Positions 14,348-21,092 of a DNA stretch of 21,406 bases are shown piece after piece. The translations under genes and the position numbers were made by a program. Position 1 is the first letter of the stretch. Every line of letters starts with the position of its first letter. This stretch comes from a virus. The stretch spans positions 1 through 21,406 of the IMG/VR virus record IMGVR_UViG_3300040801_005951; one strand, 5' to 3'. The notes under the pieces are model-generated. The model worked only from the letters and a program-made list of their open reading frames with translations, was not told the DNA's origin and did not search any database.

Positions 14348-15254
14348 TAACTTTATCTTGATTGGCGCGGCAGGTTATGTCGCGCCAAAACATTTAAAAG
14401 CGATCCAATATGTTGGCGGGAATTTGTTGGCTGCCTTTGATCCGCATGATTCGGTTGGTGTATTGGATTCATATTTCCCGCGAACCAAGTTTTTCACACG
14501 GCTCAATCCATTGGAACGTTATGTCGAACGGCTTTCGGTTAAAGGCATCAAAGTTGACTATGTGTCGATATGCAGCCCGAATTATTTGCATGACCAACAT
14601 TGTCGATTTGCATTACGCATTGGAGCCGAAGCGATATGTGAAAAACCATTAACACTTAATACTAGAAACTTGATGTTGCTTGCGAGACAGGAGCGGCGCT
14701 ATAAAAGCAAAATTAATGTTATTTTGCAGTTACGCTTAGGAGCCAAGGTTGAAGCCCTCAAAGAGCTGGCCGAAACAAATGGGCAAAAACGTCATCGCGT
14801 TTATGTTAGCTATGTAACTCCACGCGGCCCCTGGTATTATCGAAGCTGGAAAGGTGATGTCGTAAAAAGTGGCGGGCTGGCAACCAACATCGGTATCCAT
14901 ATTTTTGATTTGCTGGCTTATCTTTATGGTCCGATGGAAGATATCAATATCGAAAGAAAAACAAAAGATTTGGTGGCAGGTATCTTGAAACTTAAATCCG
15001 CTGATGTCGATTTTATGCTTTCGACCAGGCAAGATATAAAACCCGAACGAGCGATTGTGATCGATAATGAAAGTTTTAATTTGTCAGATGGATTTACTGA
15101 GATGCACAATAAAATGTATGAACGCATTATAGCGAACAAAGGCTTTGGTATTAAAGACGTCATAGAGGCAACTAGAATTGTAGAAAAAATTAGAAAGACG
15201 GATGCAATGACATCGCGCACCCGCGAAGGGGGTTTTGATGGCTTTAAGATTTGA
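14316..15254 (+). CDS. wlbA: Gfo/Idh/MocA oxidoreductase, WlbA/WbpB-like
   Basis: The 312-residue protein closely resembles UDP-N-acetylglucosaminuronate 3-dehydrogenase. The Rossmann opening FILIGAAGYVAPKHLKAI (residues 13-30) has the glycine-rich NAD loop. SICSPNYLHDQH is followed by AICEKPL with catalytic-type K110. VTPRGPWYYRSWKGDVVKSGG and TNIGIHIFDLL with H195 are family signatures. The enzyme oxidises C3 of UDP-GlcNAcA to the 3-keto sugar, using NAD+ regenerated with 2-oxoglutarate in known members. ATG 14316 has AAGGA 5 nt upstream and overlaps the portal gene. Its natural partner, the aminotransferase, lies one gene downstream. The UDP-GlcNAc 6-dehydrogenase that makes the substrate is not in this window. 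The symbol reflects family resemblance. Confidence 0.85.
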   Translation: MPTTQMIPSCNNFILIGAAGYVAPKHLKAIQYVGGNLLAAFDPHDSVGVLDSYFPRTKFFTRLNPLERYVERLSVKGIKVDYVSICSPNYLHDQHCRFALRIGAEAICEKPLTLNTRNLMLLARQERRYKSKINVILQLRLGAKVEALKELAETNGQKRHRVYVSYVTPRGPWYYRSWKGDVVKSGGLATNIGIHIFDLLAYLYGPMEDINIERKTKDLVAGILKLKSADVDFMLSTRQDIKPERAIVIDNESFNLSDGFTEMHNKMYERIIANKGFGIKDVIEATRIVEKIRKTDAMTSRTREGGFDGFKI

Positions 15255-15825
15255 TAACCATTGTTTTTATCATATTAAAAAAACTGGTGGCAATTGGGTC
15301 AGAGAAATTTTGACTCGAATAACAGATGACACAGAAGACATTAGTTTGAAACATATTGACCCGTTGTCGATCGATCCAAAAAATGAGCGTTTTTCAAAAA
15401 CCTTCTGTGTTGTTAGAAACCCGTTAGATTGGTATGCAAGTTTTTATCGTATGAAAAAAACCAATGGGATTATTTACCCAAATGGCCCAGATCATTTGAT
15501 TGAAGGACGTAGCTTTGAAGAATGGGTTAAAGAAATGATTTATGTTTACCCGTGTGGTTTTGTGAAATTAACCTATTGTACCATTTTTCCGTTTGTTGAA
15601 AAGGTATTCAAACAAGAATCCTTAAGACAAGATTTGCCGCCATTTTTGGAGCGGTTGGGTTATAAAGAAGTTTATAAAATAGCGAACGGGATGCCTAATG
15701 TAAATGTAACACCCCGTACAATTGACACCACATTATCAAAAGAGACCCTTGCAAAACTCTGCAATACTGAAAGAGCCATGTTTGACCATTTTGGATACGA
15801 CCGTAGCTTTGCCGAAAAAATATAA
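15238..15825 (+). CDS. Sulfotransferase-like protein
   Basis: The 195-residue protein shows both PAPS-binding motifs of sulfotransferases. A 5'-phosphosulfate loop, YHIKKTGGNW (residues 11-20), comes right after the first strand. The 3'-phosphate motif FCVVRNPLDWYASFYR (57-70) has Arg60 and Ser68. It would transfer sulfate from PAPS to a hydroxyl, most simply on a sugar. It is shorter than most sulfotransferases (250-300 residues) but keeps the core. I chose ATG 15238 because AAGGGGG lies 5 nt upstream. It overlaps the dehydrogenase gene by 17 nt and is followed after 10 nt by the aminotransferase. Sulfated sugars are rare in phages. A PAPS supply would have to come from the host. Confidence 0.75.
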   Translation: MALRFDNHCFYHIKKTGGNWVREILTRITDDTEDISLKHIDPLSIDPKNERFSKTFCVVRNPLDWYASFYRMKKTNGIIYPNGPDHLIEGRSFEEWVKEMIYVYPCGFVKLTYCTIFPFVEKVFKQESLRQDLPPFLERLGYKEVYKIANGMPNVNVTPRTIDTTLSKETLAKLCNTERAMFDHFGYDRSFAEKI

Positions 15826-15835
15826 AGGAGTAGCT

Positions 15836-16960
15836 ATGATCCAGCTTTTTGTCCCTAAGTTCCGTGTTGACGAAGTTTTAATTAACATCCGTGAATGTCT
15901 TGAAAAGGGCTGGACGGGGCTGGGCTTTAAGACTGTTGAATTCGAAGAAGCGTGGAAAGATTATATTGGTTTACCGCATGCGCATTTTATCAGTTCGAAT
16001 ACAGTTGGGCTGCATTTGGCATTAAGCATGTTTAAAACAAAGCATGGCTGGCGGGACCATGATGAGGTGATCACAACACCGTTGACATTCATATCAACCA
16101 ATCACGCTATTTCATATGTAAACCTTAAGCCGGTCTTTGCCGATGTAGATGAATATTTGTGTTTGAATCCTGAAAGTGTTGAATCACTGATTACACAAAA
16201 AACCCGGGCAATCTTATTTGTCGGTATGGCCGGCAGTATCGGACAATACCATCGTATTGCCGACATTTGCCGTGAGCATAAATTGAAATTAATTCTCGAT
16301 GCGGCGCATATGGCCGGCACTCGCTACAAAGGTCAGCACATCGGTAAAGAAGCGGATGCTGTTGTTTACAGTTTTCAAGCCGTCAAGAATTTGCCGACTG
16401 CTGATTCAGGCATGATTTGTTTTAAAGAAAAAAAAGATGATGAACGGGTACGCAAACTATCTTGGCTCGGGATTGACAAAGATACTTATACACGCACCAA
16501 ACAGGGAGGATCTTATAAGTGGATGTATGAAATTGAAGAGGTTGGTTATAAATACCACGGCAATTCAATTATGGCATCGATAGCTTTGGTGTCATTAAAA
16601 TATTTGGATCAAGACAATGCTTATCGTCGTCAGATTGCCAGGTGGTACCGGGAAAACTTAATATCCTGTAAGAATGTAACTGTGATTCGTGATGTGCCTG
16701 ACAGTGAATCGGCAACCCATTTGTTTCAACTTTTGATCGCAAACAGAGATGCTGTTGTCCTCGCTTTACATGAACATGATATTTTTCCGGGCGTTCATTA
16801 TCGGGACAACACCGAATATCCCATGTATAGATATGCCTATGGAACTTGTCCGTATGCAGCCAAAATAAGCAAAAATATTATTTCATTGCCGTTGCATGTT
16901 AATATGACGAAAAAAGATGTGGACATAATTTCCGCACTTATCTGTAAATATGCCACATGA
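15836..16960 (+). CDS. DegT/DnrJ/EryC1-family sugar aminotransferase
   Basis: The 374-residue PLP enzyme has the family hallmarks. GWTGLGFKTVEFEEAW precedes HFISSNTVGLHLAL (PLP phosphate region), and DEVITTPLTFISTNHAI follows. LILDAAHMAG has D155, which contacts the pyridine nitrogen. YSFQAVKNLPTADSGMI has K184, the Schiff-base lysine. Such enzymes aminate keto-sugar nucleotides. Next to a WlbA-like dehydrogenase, the obvious role is that of WlbC/WbpE: converting the 3-keto sugar to UDP-2-acetamido-3-amino-glucuronate with glutamate as donor. ATG 15836 has AAAGGAG 5 nt upstream. An upstream in-frame extension to 15722 lies within the sulfotransferase gene and is rejected. Its stop overlaps the next gene by 4 nt. 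Confidence 0.88.
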   Translation: MIQLFVPKFRVDEVLINIRECLEKGWTGLGFKTVEFEEAWKDYIGLPHAHFISSNTVGLHLALSMFKTKHGWRDHDEVITTPLTFISTNHAISYVNLKPVFADVDEYLCLNPESVESLITQKTRAILFVGMAGSIGQYHRIADICREHKLKLILDAAHMAGTRYKGQHIGKEADAVVYSFQAVKNLPTADSGMICFKEKKDDERVRKLSWLGIDKDTYTRTKQGGSYKWMYEIEEVGYKYHGNSIMASIALVSLKYLDQDNAYRRQIARWYRENLISCKNVTVIRDVPDSESATHLFQLLIANRDAVVLALHEHDIFPGVHYRDNTEYPMYRYAYGTCPYAAKISKNIISLPLHVNMTKKDVDIISALICKYAT

Positions 16961-17460
16961 AAGCGCAGATCAAACTAAAGCATTATTCTAATAAAAATCT
17001 TTGCCTGCGGATGCTGGCGTTAGAAGATTTGCCTTATACGTTAAGATGGCGCAATTTCCCAGAACACAGGATTTGGTTTCGTAATTCAAATCCCATATCT
17101 TGGAATGATCATTTAAACTGGTTTGAAATTTATTTAAAAAAAAACGATGATTTTGTTTTTATTCTTGAAGATGATGGTAAACGTGTCGGGCAAGCAGCGA
17201 TTTACAATATTTGTCAGCTTAACAAAATAGCCGAAGTCGGCCGTTTTGTGGTTGCACCAAAAGCAGCCAACTTTGGCTATATGAAAAAAGCATGTCAAAT
17301 GATTATTAAGATAGCAGATTTATTTTTTAAATTAAAAACATTGCATCTTGAAGTGCGCAAGAACAATCAAGTGGCCATGCATATTTATGAAAGAAACGGG
17401 TTCAAAGAATATAAAACAGTTGATGATTTTATTTATATGATGTGTTCCTTAAAGAATTGA
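16957..17460 (+). CDS. GNAT-family N-acetyltransferase (PseH-like)
   Basis: The 167-residue protein is a GNAT acetyltransferase. LRMLALEDLPYTLRWRN and the RIWFRNSNPISWNDHLNWF segment resemble PseH-type enzymes that acetylate amino groups of nucleotide sugars. VGRFVVAPKAANFGYMKKAC is the acetyl-CoA pyrophosphate-binding region (motif A), though its Q/RxxGxG/A is degenerate. HLEVRKNNQVAMHIYERNGF is motif B. It is translationally coupled to the aminotransferase (ATGA overlap) and ends the plus-strand operon. It could acetylate the new amino group made by the upstream aminotransferase. The hexapeptide protein at 3373-3741 is an alternative for that step, so the two may work on different sugars. 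Confidence 0.82.
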   Translation: MKAQIKLKHYSNKNLCLRMLALEDLPYTLRWRNFPEHRIWFRNSNPISWNDHLNWFEIYLKKNDDFVFILEDDGKRVGQAAIYNICQLNKIAEVGRFVVAPKAANFGYMKKACQMIIKIADLFFKLKTLHLEVRKNNQVAMHIYERNGFKEYKTVDDFIYMMCSLKN

Positions 17461-17504
17461 TTTCCATTTCCCTGAGTAACTCGCGGATGTAATACATGCT
17501 TGTT
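17461..17504. other. Convergent junction between the two gene arms
   Basis: Only 44 nt separate the stop of the plus-strand acetyltransferase from the stop of the minus-strand gene at 17505. I see small palindromes (GAGTAACTC at 17474-17482; ATGTAATACAT at 17487-17497) but no stem followed by a T-run, so no clear terminator for either operon. Confidence 0.6.
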
Positions 17505-17834
17505 TTAGGACTGCTCAGATAAAAATTCCCCCGAACTAGTTTCAACGCTTTTATCATCCGGTTCAATTTCTTCCACATCGGGTATCTCCGCTTTAGGCTG
17601 ATCATCAGAAAGTTTCAGTTTGTATTCAATGGGATTGTTTTCTTGTCTGGGAATACGGATTCTGACCGTTGCTTCCTGGTCTTGAATTTTTTTAGAATTT
17701 ATATCGAAAATAAACTCTCCGTCCTCATTGGCTAAACCGTGAGCCAGAATATCAATTTGTCCTTCGTAATCGCCTCTGGCATTTGGATAGCCGACCATGA
17801 CCCGTGCCCCGGGTTTTGTTTTTATAATTGGCAT
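17505..17834 (-). CDS. Small acidic hypothetical protein
   Basis: I do not recognise this 109-residue protein. The first 75 residues look like a small beta-barrel or beta-sandwich (MPIIKTKPGARVMVGYPNAR…, TVRIRIPRQENNPIEYKLKL). The last 30 residues are strongly acidic and probably disordered (DVEEIEPDDKSVETSSGEF). AAAGGA is 5 nt upstream of the ATG, and the gene begins 2 nt after the rhamnosyltransferase-like stop. It ends the right-hand minus-strand run. A virion decoration or accessory protein is possible from composition, but nothing shows it directly. Confidence 0.65.
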   Translation of the reverse strand: MPIIKTKPGARVMVGYPNARGDYEGQIDILAHGLANEDGEFIFDINSKKIQDQEATVRIRIPRQENNPIEYKLKLSDDQPKAEIPDVEEIEPDDKSVETSSGEFLSEQS

Positions 17835-17836
17835 AT

Positions 17837-18583
17837 TTATCCTTTAAGTGGTTGTTTAAGTTGAAGGGGAACCTTGATACCAACCCGGTTCATTTCCTCA
17901 CGAATTCTTATTTCTATGTCTATTGGAACAGGCATGCCTGTTACTTTATCGATAATCTGATTATAAGATGTTATGCCGCACACTCCCAAATATTGCTGAA
18001 ATTTTTGCGATGGAAAATGTTTTGGCATTGTGGTGTGTGAATCATAAAAAACAGTTCGGGGTATGCCATCAGTGATATCTTCCATAACAGATATAAACGG
18101 TGAGTTGGGAGAATGACGATTATCCAAAAAAAAAGTGTCTTCCTCAATGCGCCAAAAAATTCTGTAGAAATCAATCAGACAGGTTTGATTGGCATTTAAA
18201 AAAAGTTGTTGCAAATTTTCTATGGTTGTTGGCCATAAAAAATCATCGTTGTCCATGCGTGAGGTGATAAGCCATTTTGTATTGTATCTTTTATAGCTTT
18301 TTTGCACCCAAGGTTTGTGCATTTCATAGATAATTTGCACTTTGATACCAGGAAGTTTTTCGTATTTGTTGATCAGGCGCATGGGTGTGCGCTCATCAAA
18401 CGACAAAACCCAAATAAAATCTTTAGAACTTTGTGCTTTTATCATGGGAACAACGATTGAATCGAACAACAGTTCCCGATGTGCCATCCATTTTTCAGCA
18501 TCAAACTTAGCGTTGTCATAAATGCTGTCGTTGTTCGCATTGATGTTCCAGGATGTAAGTAATAAATGCGTATAGTCTTTCAT
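17837..18583 (-). CDS. Putative rhamnosyltransferase-like glycosyltransferase
   Basis: The 248-residue protein resembles the putative rhamnosyltransferase family (PF11316 type). VVPMIKAQSSKDFIWVLSFD (about 44-63) is its typical 'Q…F.W.…D' opening. WLITSRMDNDDFLWP (104-118) contains D111-N-D113-D114, the DxD metal site. The later GITSYNQIIDKVTGMPVPID part is like acceptor-side segments in that family. It is a soluble GT-A enzyme. Its ATG overlaps the stop of the exported carbohydrate-binding protein (ATGA), so the two are co-translated, and one could make or decorate what the other binds. Sugar specificity is inferred only from the family name. Confidence 0.75.
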   Translation of the reverse strand: MKDYTHLLLTSWNINANNDSIYDNAKFDAEKWMAHRELLFDSIVVPMIKAQSSKDFIWVLSFDERTPMRLINKYEKLPGIKVQIIYEMHKPWVQKSYKRYNTKWLITSRMDNDDFLWPTTIENLQQLFLNANQTCLIDFYRIFWRIEEDTFFLDNRHSPNSPFISVMEDITDGIPRTVFYDSHTTMPKHFPSQKFQQYLGVCGITSYNQIIDKVTGMPVPIDIEIRIREEMNRVGIKVPLQLKQPLKG

Positions 18584-19488
18584 TGAAGCCTTTCCAAACG
18601 GATCGTATCAAGTTTGGTGCCGTCTTCTCGGTTCAAAAAAACAATTGTATGTTCGCCAGCAGTTAGATCAAGAATGAGCGGGTCGAACTCGGCGTCGGGT
18701 AAAACCGCTGTGCCGCGGTCGCTGACGGTATCGGTTTGCCATTGGGTTGATTGACTGACATCCCAAAGATGTTCCGTTCCGCCGTCAACAGTTAAATAAA
18801 AAGAATCTTCGCTGCCACTCGGGGCAAGAGTATTCCCGCGAAGAACGTATTGGCCTGGTTGTGTGACAGTAAAAATAAACGTTGCAGATCCGGTACGAGG
18901 CGCATTGGAACCTTTTCCGGGGACGAAAATAAACTGTCCGCCTGAAGCGCTGATGTCGTTTTCGATAGCCATTGGGGCAACGATTTGACCGGCTTCGGCC
19001 TCAAATGACAACACTGACTGCATGGATTTGTGACCTTCAATTTCAAGTTGAGCAGGCGGGGCAATATATGCATACACCCAAAACAGTTTCCCGTTTTGTG
19101 TGAACTGGGCGTCGATTGAGTTTGCCCATGGAGAATATTTCAGGGTGTCGTCTGCGGCGTTGTTGTTTACAGCACGAACATAAAAAATATGATGCCCATA
19201 ACGGGCTGGAATGACAGTCAACGATGGACTGGCACTTTGAGGCGTTGTCCCCCTAATGACAAATTGTTGGGCTTCCATATTATAGGCGACTACTTCGTAG
19301 CCGGTGACTTCGGGTTCAATATTTGCATCCCAGGCCACAGTGATCGGATCACCCGTATGTTTGACATATAATCCCCAGCCTTCAATTGGATTGGGAATAG
19401 TTGGCGGCTCCGGATCAGCACCGAAAACCGCAACTGGCCATAGAGGGGCAAGCACGATGAAGACCACCAAGCAAAGCAGCTTCTTCAT
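18580..19488 (-). CDS. Exported FN3 plus carbohydrate-binding-module protein
   Basis: The 302-residue protein starts with a signal peptide, MKKLLCLVVFIVLAPLWPVA, with a likely cut after about residue 23. An FN3-like domain follows (about 50-135, with ITVAWDANIEPEVTGYEVVA). The C-terminal jelly-roll (about 165-302) is of the CBM6/35 or malectin-like type (FEAEAGQIV, ASGGQFIFVPG, LDLTAGEHTIVFLN, LDTIRLERL). The protein therefore probably leaves the cytoplasm and binds glycans. ATG 19488 has AAAGG upstream and is the only start placing the signal peptide first. The frame runs to 19563 but that gives an unlikely leader. A signal peptide is unusual for a phage structural protein. No catalytic domain is visible. 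Confidence 0.8.
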   Translation of the reverse strand: MKKLLCLVVFIVLAPLWPVAVFGADPEPPTIPNPIEGWGLYVKHTGDPITVAWDANIEPEVTGYEVVAYNMEAQQFVIRGTTPQSASPSLTVIPARYGHHIFYVRAVNNNAADDTLKYSPWANSIDAQFTQNGKLFWVYAYIAPPAQLEIEGHKSMQSVLSFEAEAGQIVAPMAIENDISASGGQFIFVPGKGSNAPRTGSATFIFTVTQPGQYVLRGNTLAPSGSEDSFYLTVDGGTEHLWDVSQSTQWQTDTVSDRGTAVLPDAEFDPLILDLTAGEHTIVFLNREDGTKLDTIRLERLQ

Positions 19489-19572
19489 GGCGTTACCTTT
19501 CGTCGTTTTCGCAAATGCCAAAAATATGCAGAAGTCGACAGACAATTTTGCAGAACCCAACACCCCAGAGAC

Positions 19573-19905
19573 TTACACAATCTCCAATTCGGTGGGGGCA
19601 TCGGGTGCAGTAAAATCCAAAGCCACGTCCAATACCGTGGCCATGCTGGATTCGTTGCCAGCTGCATCGACTGCGGTCAATCCGATATCATAACGCCCTT
19701 CAAGTGTTCGAACGAGATCAAAGGTTGCCATATCAATAGCAATTTTACCGTCAGTTCCAGGGGTCGGATTGCCGATTGTCTGCGATGGAGAACTATAATT
19801 AAGGTTGGTGGGATCGGCTGCAGGTTCGAAATAAACAATGTAGCCGGTAACATCGGGAGCCTGTGAAGGGGTGAATCGCAAAGTTTTGGATTTAACTTGT
19901 GCCAT
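19573..19905 (-). CDS. Single fibronectin type III domain protein
   Basis: The 110-residue protein is a single FN3-type beta-sandwich. FTPSQAPDVTGYIVYFEPA is the B/C strand region, and RYDIGLTAVDAAGNESS is the F-strand signature with AVDxxGNxS. It ends PDAPTELEIV. It lacks a signal peptide, unlike the exported protein downstream (gap of 84 nt), whose FN3 domain is similar in type. FN3 domains are common on phage virions, where they bind cell-surface glycans weakly. The start has AAGGA 7 nt upstream and a good promoter candidate just behind it. A small virion accessory protein is plausible. Confidence 0.78.
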   Translation of the reverse strand: MAQVKSKTLRFTPSQAPDVTGYIVYFEPAADPTNLNYSSPSQTIGNPTPGTDGKIAIDMATFDLVRTLEGRYDIGLTAVDAAGNESSMATVLDVALDFTAPDAPTELEIV

Positions 19906-19945
19906 AGTATTATCCTTTCATTAAGTATGACGATCCATCCCCTTA

Positions 19946-19975
19946 ATTGTACCGCTTCTGTTAAGATTTTTGCAA
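19946..19975 (-). promoter_or_regulatory. Sigma70-type promoter for the FN3/CBM/glycosyltransferase genes
   Basis: On the minus strand, TTGCAA (19975-19970) is followed after an 18-nt spacer by TACAAT (19951-19946). That is four and five of six consensus bases. A transcript would begin near 19938, about 33 nt before the FN3 gene. It sits in a 71-nt gap, one of the larger gaps in this arm. Confidence 0.5.
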
Positions 19976-19976
19976 G

Positions 19977-20468
19977 TCAGATTTGAGACTGGGTAATAAG
20001 TTTAATGGTTTTGTTGACTGACGGCAGCTTGTTGGCTTCTTTCGAAAGATCGGTAATAAGTTGGGGCAACCGTTCAAATGTTTCTTTAATCTTCTCGTCG
20101 ACACCGGATAGCTTGACGGAATAAATAAGATCATCGCGAGCTTTGAGAAGCTTTTGCTTGTAACCATTTTGAATTTGATCCATGCGTTCTCTGACCATTG
20201 AATCAATAGGGGATTCTCTGCGCTGTGTGTCCGGATTGTAGTTAGTTTCTTCCCATTTTTTGAGCTGATTTTTAATTTCATTTAATTCAAGTTTAAGTTG
20301 GTCGTGACGGACATAAAGATCATAAATGCCCAGTTCTTTTTTAACCTTGATTTCGATTTCGTTTCTAATTTGCAATTCGCGATTGTTCATTTTGGTAAAA
20401 AGTGGCTGGAATTTTTCATGGATCATATTTGTGTACATTTCAATCATTGCCATAGATAGCCTTGCCAT
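19977..20468 (-). CDS. Hypothetical helical/coiled-coil protein
   Basis: I do not recognise this 163-residue protein. It is almost entirely helical and charged. A section around IRNEIEIKVKKELGIYDLYV and LKLELNEIKNQLKKWEE looks coiled-coil, and a second around YKQKLLKARDDLIYSVKLSG lies near the C-terminus. No signal peptide or membrane segment is seen. ATG 20468 is preferred because AGGAG is 8 nt upstream. An ATG at 20495 is in frame but has no ribosome site. It overlaps the small gene before it by 29 nt. A role with the neighbouring winged-helix-like and VWA proteins is possible but not shown. Confidence 0.65.
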   Translation of the reverse strand: MARLSMAMIEMYTNMIHEKFQPLFTKMNNRELQIRNEIEIKVKKELGIYDLYVRHDQLKLELNEIKNQLKKWEETNYNPDTQRRESPIDSMVRERMDQIQNGYKQKLLKARDDLIYSVKLSGVDEKIKETFERLPQLITDLSKEANKLPSVNKTIKLITQSQI

Positions 20469-20658
20469 GTAACTCGCTCCTTTCTTTGAGTGCATTGTTG
20501 ACGATTTTGCGTGCGTGGTTTATGCCGTATTGGCGATGACAAAAAAAATAAACATGATAAGTGCCAATGTGTTCAGCGATAGCATCATTGGCATTGATGC
20601 CGTTGACAATTTTTCTGAGTTTTGTGTTATGGAATTTTTCGAAGCTTGCGCCATTCAT
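20440..20658 (-). CDS. Small hypothetical protein
   Basis: The 72-residue protein is not recognised. It has two likely helices and a His/Tyr/Phe-rich centre (HIGTYHVYFFCHRQYG). AAGGAG lies 5 nt before its ATG, and the ATG overlaps the preceding stop (ATGA), so expression is well supported. Composition gives no function. Confidence 0.6.
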   Translation of the reverse strand: MNGASFEKFHNTKLRKIVNGINANDAIAEHIGTYHVYFFCHRQYGINHARKIVNNALKERSELHGKAIYGND

Positions 20659-21092
20659 AACAACTCCTTGAGGTGTTTGATTACATCTGGATGTAGTCGA
20701 AAACGATTGGTTTTGGATTCCTGAACAAAGCCTGTGTCAACGATACGGCTTAGAACTTGAACCGTGTTTTCAACCGGCGAAGCGGCCAGTTCCTTAACGA
20801 CAGCTTGGTATTGCAGTTTGAAGTCATGATAAGCCACATTCCATAACGTCGACATCAAAGACGCCGATGACACAATGAAACCCTTACCGTCCCGTTGCTT
20901 GATGTTGGGGTTGTCCGGCAACCCCAGAATTTTGTCGGCAATTTTTTTGCGCAGTTCGATAGCTTTGAGCGTAAGATCTTGAATTTCAGATATATGGCAT
21001 GGCATTTTGTTGTTCATTTGTTTGCGGAGTTCGACGGCTTCAAGGGTAAGACCTTGAATTTCAGACATATGACTTGGCATTTTTTTATCCAT
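20655..21092 (-). CDS. Hypothetical protein with internal 25-residue duplication
   Basis: Residues 5-29 and 30-54 of this 145-residue protein are tandem copies. The first has MPSHMSEIQGLTLEAVELRK and the second has MPCHISEIQDLTLKAIELRK. This is a recent duplication visible also in the DNA. The C-terminal half (about 85-145) looks like a small helical or winged-helix domain (VLSRIVDTGFVQESKTNRFR, then HPDVIKHLKEL). It overlaps the VWA-like gene by 8 nt upstream and the next small gene by 4 nt downstream. The ribosome site is weak, so coupling is likely. Function unknown. DNA or protein binding is a guess from the shape of the C-terminus. Confidence 0.65.
   Translation of the reverse strand: MDKKMPSHMSEIQGLTLEAVELRKQMNNKMPCHISEIQDLTLKAIELRKKIADKILGLPDNPNIKQRDGKGFIVSSASLMSTLWNVAYHDFKLQYQAVVKELAASPVENTVQVLSRIVDTGFVQESKTNRFRLHPDVIKHLKELL
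20931..21080 (-). repeat. Tandem 75-bp coding duplication
   Basis: Two adjacent 75-bp units (21080-21006 and 21005-20931) encode near-identical peptides. The last part of each unit, after the shared 'ELRK', has diverged. The retained frame suggests the doubling is tolerated or useful. Confidence 0.7.

Noticed and set aside
17461-17504. Bidirectional terminator at the convergent junction
   Set aside because: Only very short palindromes, with no stem followed by a T-run on either strand.
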